Below are positions 4,811 to 5,325 of a stretch of DNA of 5,325 bases, in pieces. Under the pieces are notes generated by a model. That model was not told the origin of the DNA. It searched no databases and was given only the letters and a program-made list of their open reading frames with translations. The translations under genes and the position numbers were made by a program. This DNA comes from an uncultured Ruminococcus sp. (GTDB lineage Bacteria; Bacillota; Clostridia; Oscillospirales; Acutalibacteraceae). The stretch covers positions 1 to 5,325 of the forward strand of contig CADCOZ010000161.1 in NCBI GenBank assembly GCA_902803125.1, written 5' to 3'. Positions within the stretch are counted from its first letter, which is position 1. The number at the start of each line of letters is the position of its first letter.

Positions 4811-4826
4811 ACACAATATATATGCT
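4811..4826. promoter_or_regulatory. NrdR box 2 (upstream of -35)
   Basis: ACACAATATATATGCT matches 13 of 16 positions of the NrdR consensus, with a degenerate right half. Its centre is 32 bp from that of box 1, about three helical turns, the spacing usual for paired NrdR boxes, so both sites face the same side of the DNA. Confidence 0.78.
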
Positions 4827-4871
4827 TCTTTTTCGTGCAGAATGATGAAATGCATTTTGGCACCAATTTTG

Positions 4872-4915
4872 GGGGCATCAACAGCGAAGAATCCCTCCTT
4901 CGCTGTTGAGGCCCC
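4872..4915. repeat. Long hairpin (12 + 5 bp) of unknown role upstream of the nrdD promoter
   Basis: TCAACAGCGAAG (4878-4889) pairs perfectly with CTTCGCTGTTGA (4898-4909) over an 8-nt loop. After one A/G mismatch the outer GGGGC (4872-4876) pairs with GCCCC (4911-4915). No T-tract follows directly on either strand (TTTCAGC on the plus side, CAAAATTGG on the minus side), so it is not a standard terminator. It could be a dispersed palindrome, part of a small RNA or a boundary element. Confidence 0.55.
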
Positions 4916-4945
4916 TTTCAGCAACATATCCTTTTTTGATATCAC

Positions 4946-4998
4946 AAAAAAAGATTCCGGCAAGAAATTTTTCCCAAGAAATTTTTCTACCGGAATCT
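4946..4998 (-). terminator. Strong minus-strand intrinsic terminator with nested repeats
   Basis: Read leftward, AGATTCCGG (4990-4998) pairs with CCGGAATCT (4952-4960) and is followed by a run of seven T (4946-4952). The loop holds two copies of a 13-bp direct repeat (CAAGAAATTTTTC, 4961-4973 and 4975-4987). Each copy is near-palindromic, so they also pair with each other and extend the stem to a TTGG apex. It would end leftward transcripts arriving from about 5000 or beyond and insulate the nrdD promoter from them. The transcript it serves is not identified. Confidence 0.75.
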
Positions 4999-5042
4999 CT
5001 GCTATGAGAATTTTTTTGTACAACTTACCTCAGGTCAGCTAC

Positions 5043-5151
5043 TTGGGGGAACCCCTTTTCTGGCGAAAAAAGGGGAGCGCAGGTGTCCGGTGGACACCTT
5101 GGCCGCAAGGCCAAAGCGCCCTGACCGAGCCGACAGGCGAGACTCCCCCAA
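5043..5151. other. Multibranched structured element (candidate ncRNA, repeat or transfer-origin module)
   Basis: A closing stem TTGGGGGA (5043-5050) with TCCCCCAA (5144-5151) is perfect over 8 bp. Inside are CCCCTTTT/AAAAGGGG (5052-5059, 5068-5075), GCGC/GCGC (5077-5080, 5116-5119) enclosing AGGTGTCC-GGT-GGACACCT (5081-5099) and TGGCC-GCAA-GGCCA (5100-5113, GNRA-type loop), and CCTG/CAGG (5120-5123, 5134-5137). About 100 nt is thus almost wholly paired, GC-rich within AT-rich flanks. From memory, similar palindrome-rich modules with GTGTCC-GGACAC and CTGACCGAGCC motifs recur in gut Bacillota genomes, some near mobilisation genes; this is unverified. No relaxase, integrase or Mob gene is visible. 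Reading frames across it (both strands) look like shadows of structure, not proteins. Strand of action cannot be told. Confidence 0.5.
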
Positions 5152-5325
5152 ACCCCCTCCCGAAATTCGCTGTGTTGTGCATCCGAAAACTTGTCGTATC
5201 AATGCTGACAGAGTATATAGAGGTTTTACACGTCAGGAGCTTGAAAGACAACAAAACAAAAAAGTTTTTCGCAAGCTTTTCAAAGGCTTGTGGGCGACAC
5301 GAAGTTAGTCCCTTTAGGGAGTGCA
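5152..5325. other. Non-coding right end with promoter-like and palindromic signals
   Basis: No convincing protein gene. A weak plus-strand promoter is possible (TTGTCG at 5191-5196, 17 bp, TATATA from 5214) and lies in the interval between CTGAC (5204-5208) and GTCAG (5232-5236). At the end TCCC-TTTA-GGGA (5309-5320) forms a short palindrome. A minus frame entering from the right edge ends at TGA 5280-5282 after 14 codons; with so little sequence it cannot be called a gene. Confidence 0.3.
5252..5297 (-). terminator. Weak minus-strand terminator candidate at the right edge
   Basis: Read leftward, CAAGC (5286-5290) pairs with GCTTG (5272-5276), flanked by TCG/CGA (5295-5297 with 5269-5271) across an asymmetric loop. 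The T-rich stretch CTTTTTTGTTTTGTTG follows only after an A-rich gap of about five bases. It could end a gene that lies to the right of the window on the minus strand. The short stem and the gap lower confidence. Confidence 0.35.

Noticed and set aside
4805..5023. 72-codon minus-strand frame between the nrdD promoter and the structured element
   Set aside because: It starts at TTG, runs through a strong intrinsic terminator and a 12-bp hairpin, and its end overlaps NrdR box 2. The composition is explained by these structures; no protein family is recognisable.
5039..5254. 71-codon minus-strand frame over the multibranch element, and the overlapping plus-strand frame 5090-5308
   Set aside because: Both are side effects of GC-rich palindromes. 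Arg/Pro/Gly-rich composition, no ribosome binding site of note, and each would need to code through the perfect stems.
1..5325. CRISPR array, insertion sequence or transposase
   Set aside because: No regularly spaced direct repeats and no transposase-like protein in any frame; inverted repeats present are short hairpins.

Overview
The window suggests a strictly or facultatively anaerobic, low-to-mid GC Gram-positive-type bacterium (Bacillota; a gut Clostridia or Negativicutes member is likely, but the sequence does not settle this). The reasons are near-consensus sigma-A promoters, purine-rich ribosome binding sites (AAAGGAG, GGGAGG), AT-rich intergenic DNA, an oxygen-sensitive class III ribonucleotide reductase with its activase, and a tRNA-Val gene that does not encode its CCA end. 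The genus is inference only.

Left part (1-1104). Two minus-strand genes lie here: the start of glgB (glycogen branching enzyme, running off the left edge) and, upstream of it, a small stand-alone SCP2-type sterol-carrier/lipid-binding protein. Each has a recognisable promoter. The glgB promoter is overlapped by a cluster of TGTCA half-sites. A perfect-consensus plus-strand promoter (TTGACA, 17 bp, TATAAT) then fires in the other direction into a two-gene tRNA operon.

Middle (1138-1780). tRNA-Leu(CAG) and tRNA-Val(TAC) are followed by a GC-rich terminator, a 19-codon reading frame with an excellent ribosome binding site (leaderless relic or true small ORF), a minus-oriented terminator with no obvious gene, and about 190 bases in which I see no gene. 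A perfect 14-bp hairpin closes the convergent side of the next operon.

Central operon (1780-4826, minus strand). nrdD (736 aa, ATP cone, active-site Cys174 and Cys403, four-cysteine zinc site, glycyl radical Gly702) is followed after 79 bp by nrdG (radical-SAM activase). A perfect 14-bp inverted repeat sits between them. Together they make dNTPs without oxygen: NrdG uses S-adenosylmethionine and a 4Fe-4S cluster to place the radical on NrdD. Control is layered. A TTGACA-16-TATAAT promoter has a perfect CACCATATATGGTG palindrome filling its spacer, and a second similar site lies 32 bp upstream centre to centre, the classic arrangement of paired NrdR boxes. A leader of about 157 nt follows, with two consecutive folded domains that both end in CUGACGGAAC. 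It is closed by a well-formed intrinsic terminator directly in front of the nrdD ribosome binding site. That leader is the best candidate here for an undescribed regulatory RNA.

Right part (4827-5325). No convincing protein gene. It is unusually rich in secondary structure: a 12+5 bp hairpin, a strong minus-strand terminator with nested repeats, and a 109-nt element that folds into a closed multibranch structure (8-bp closing stem and five internal helices), followed by further small hairpins and a T-rich minus-strand tail. This could be a structured RNA, a dispersed intergenic repeat or part of a mobile-element transfer region; the window ends before that can be decided.
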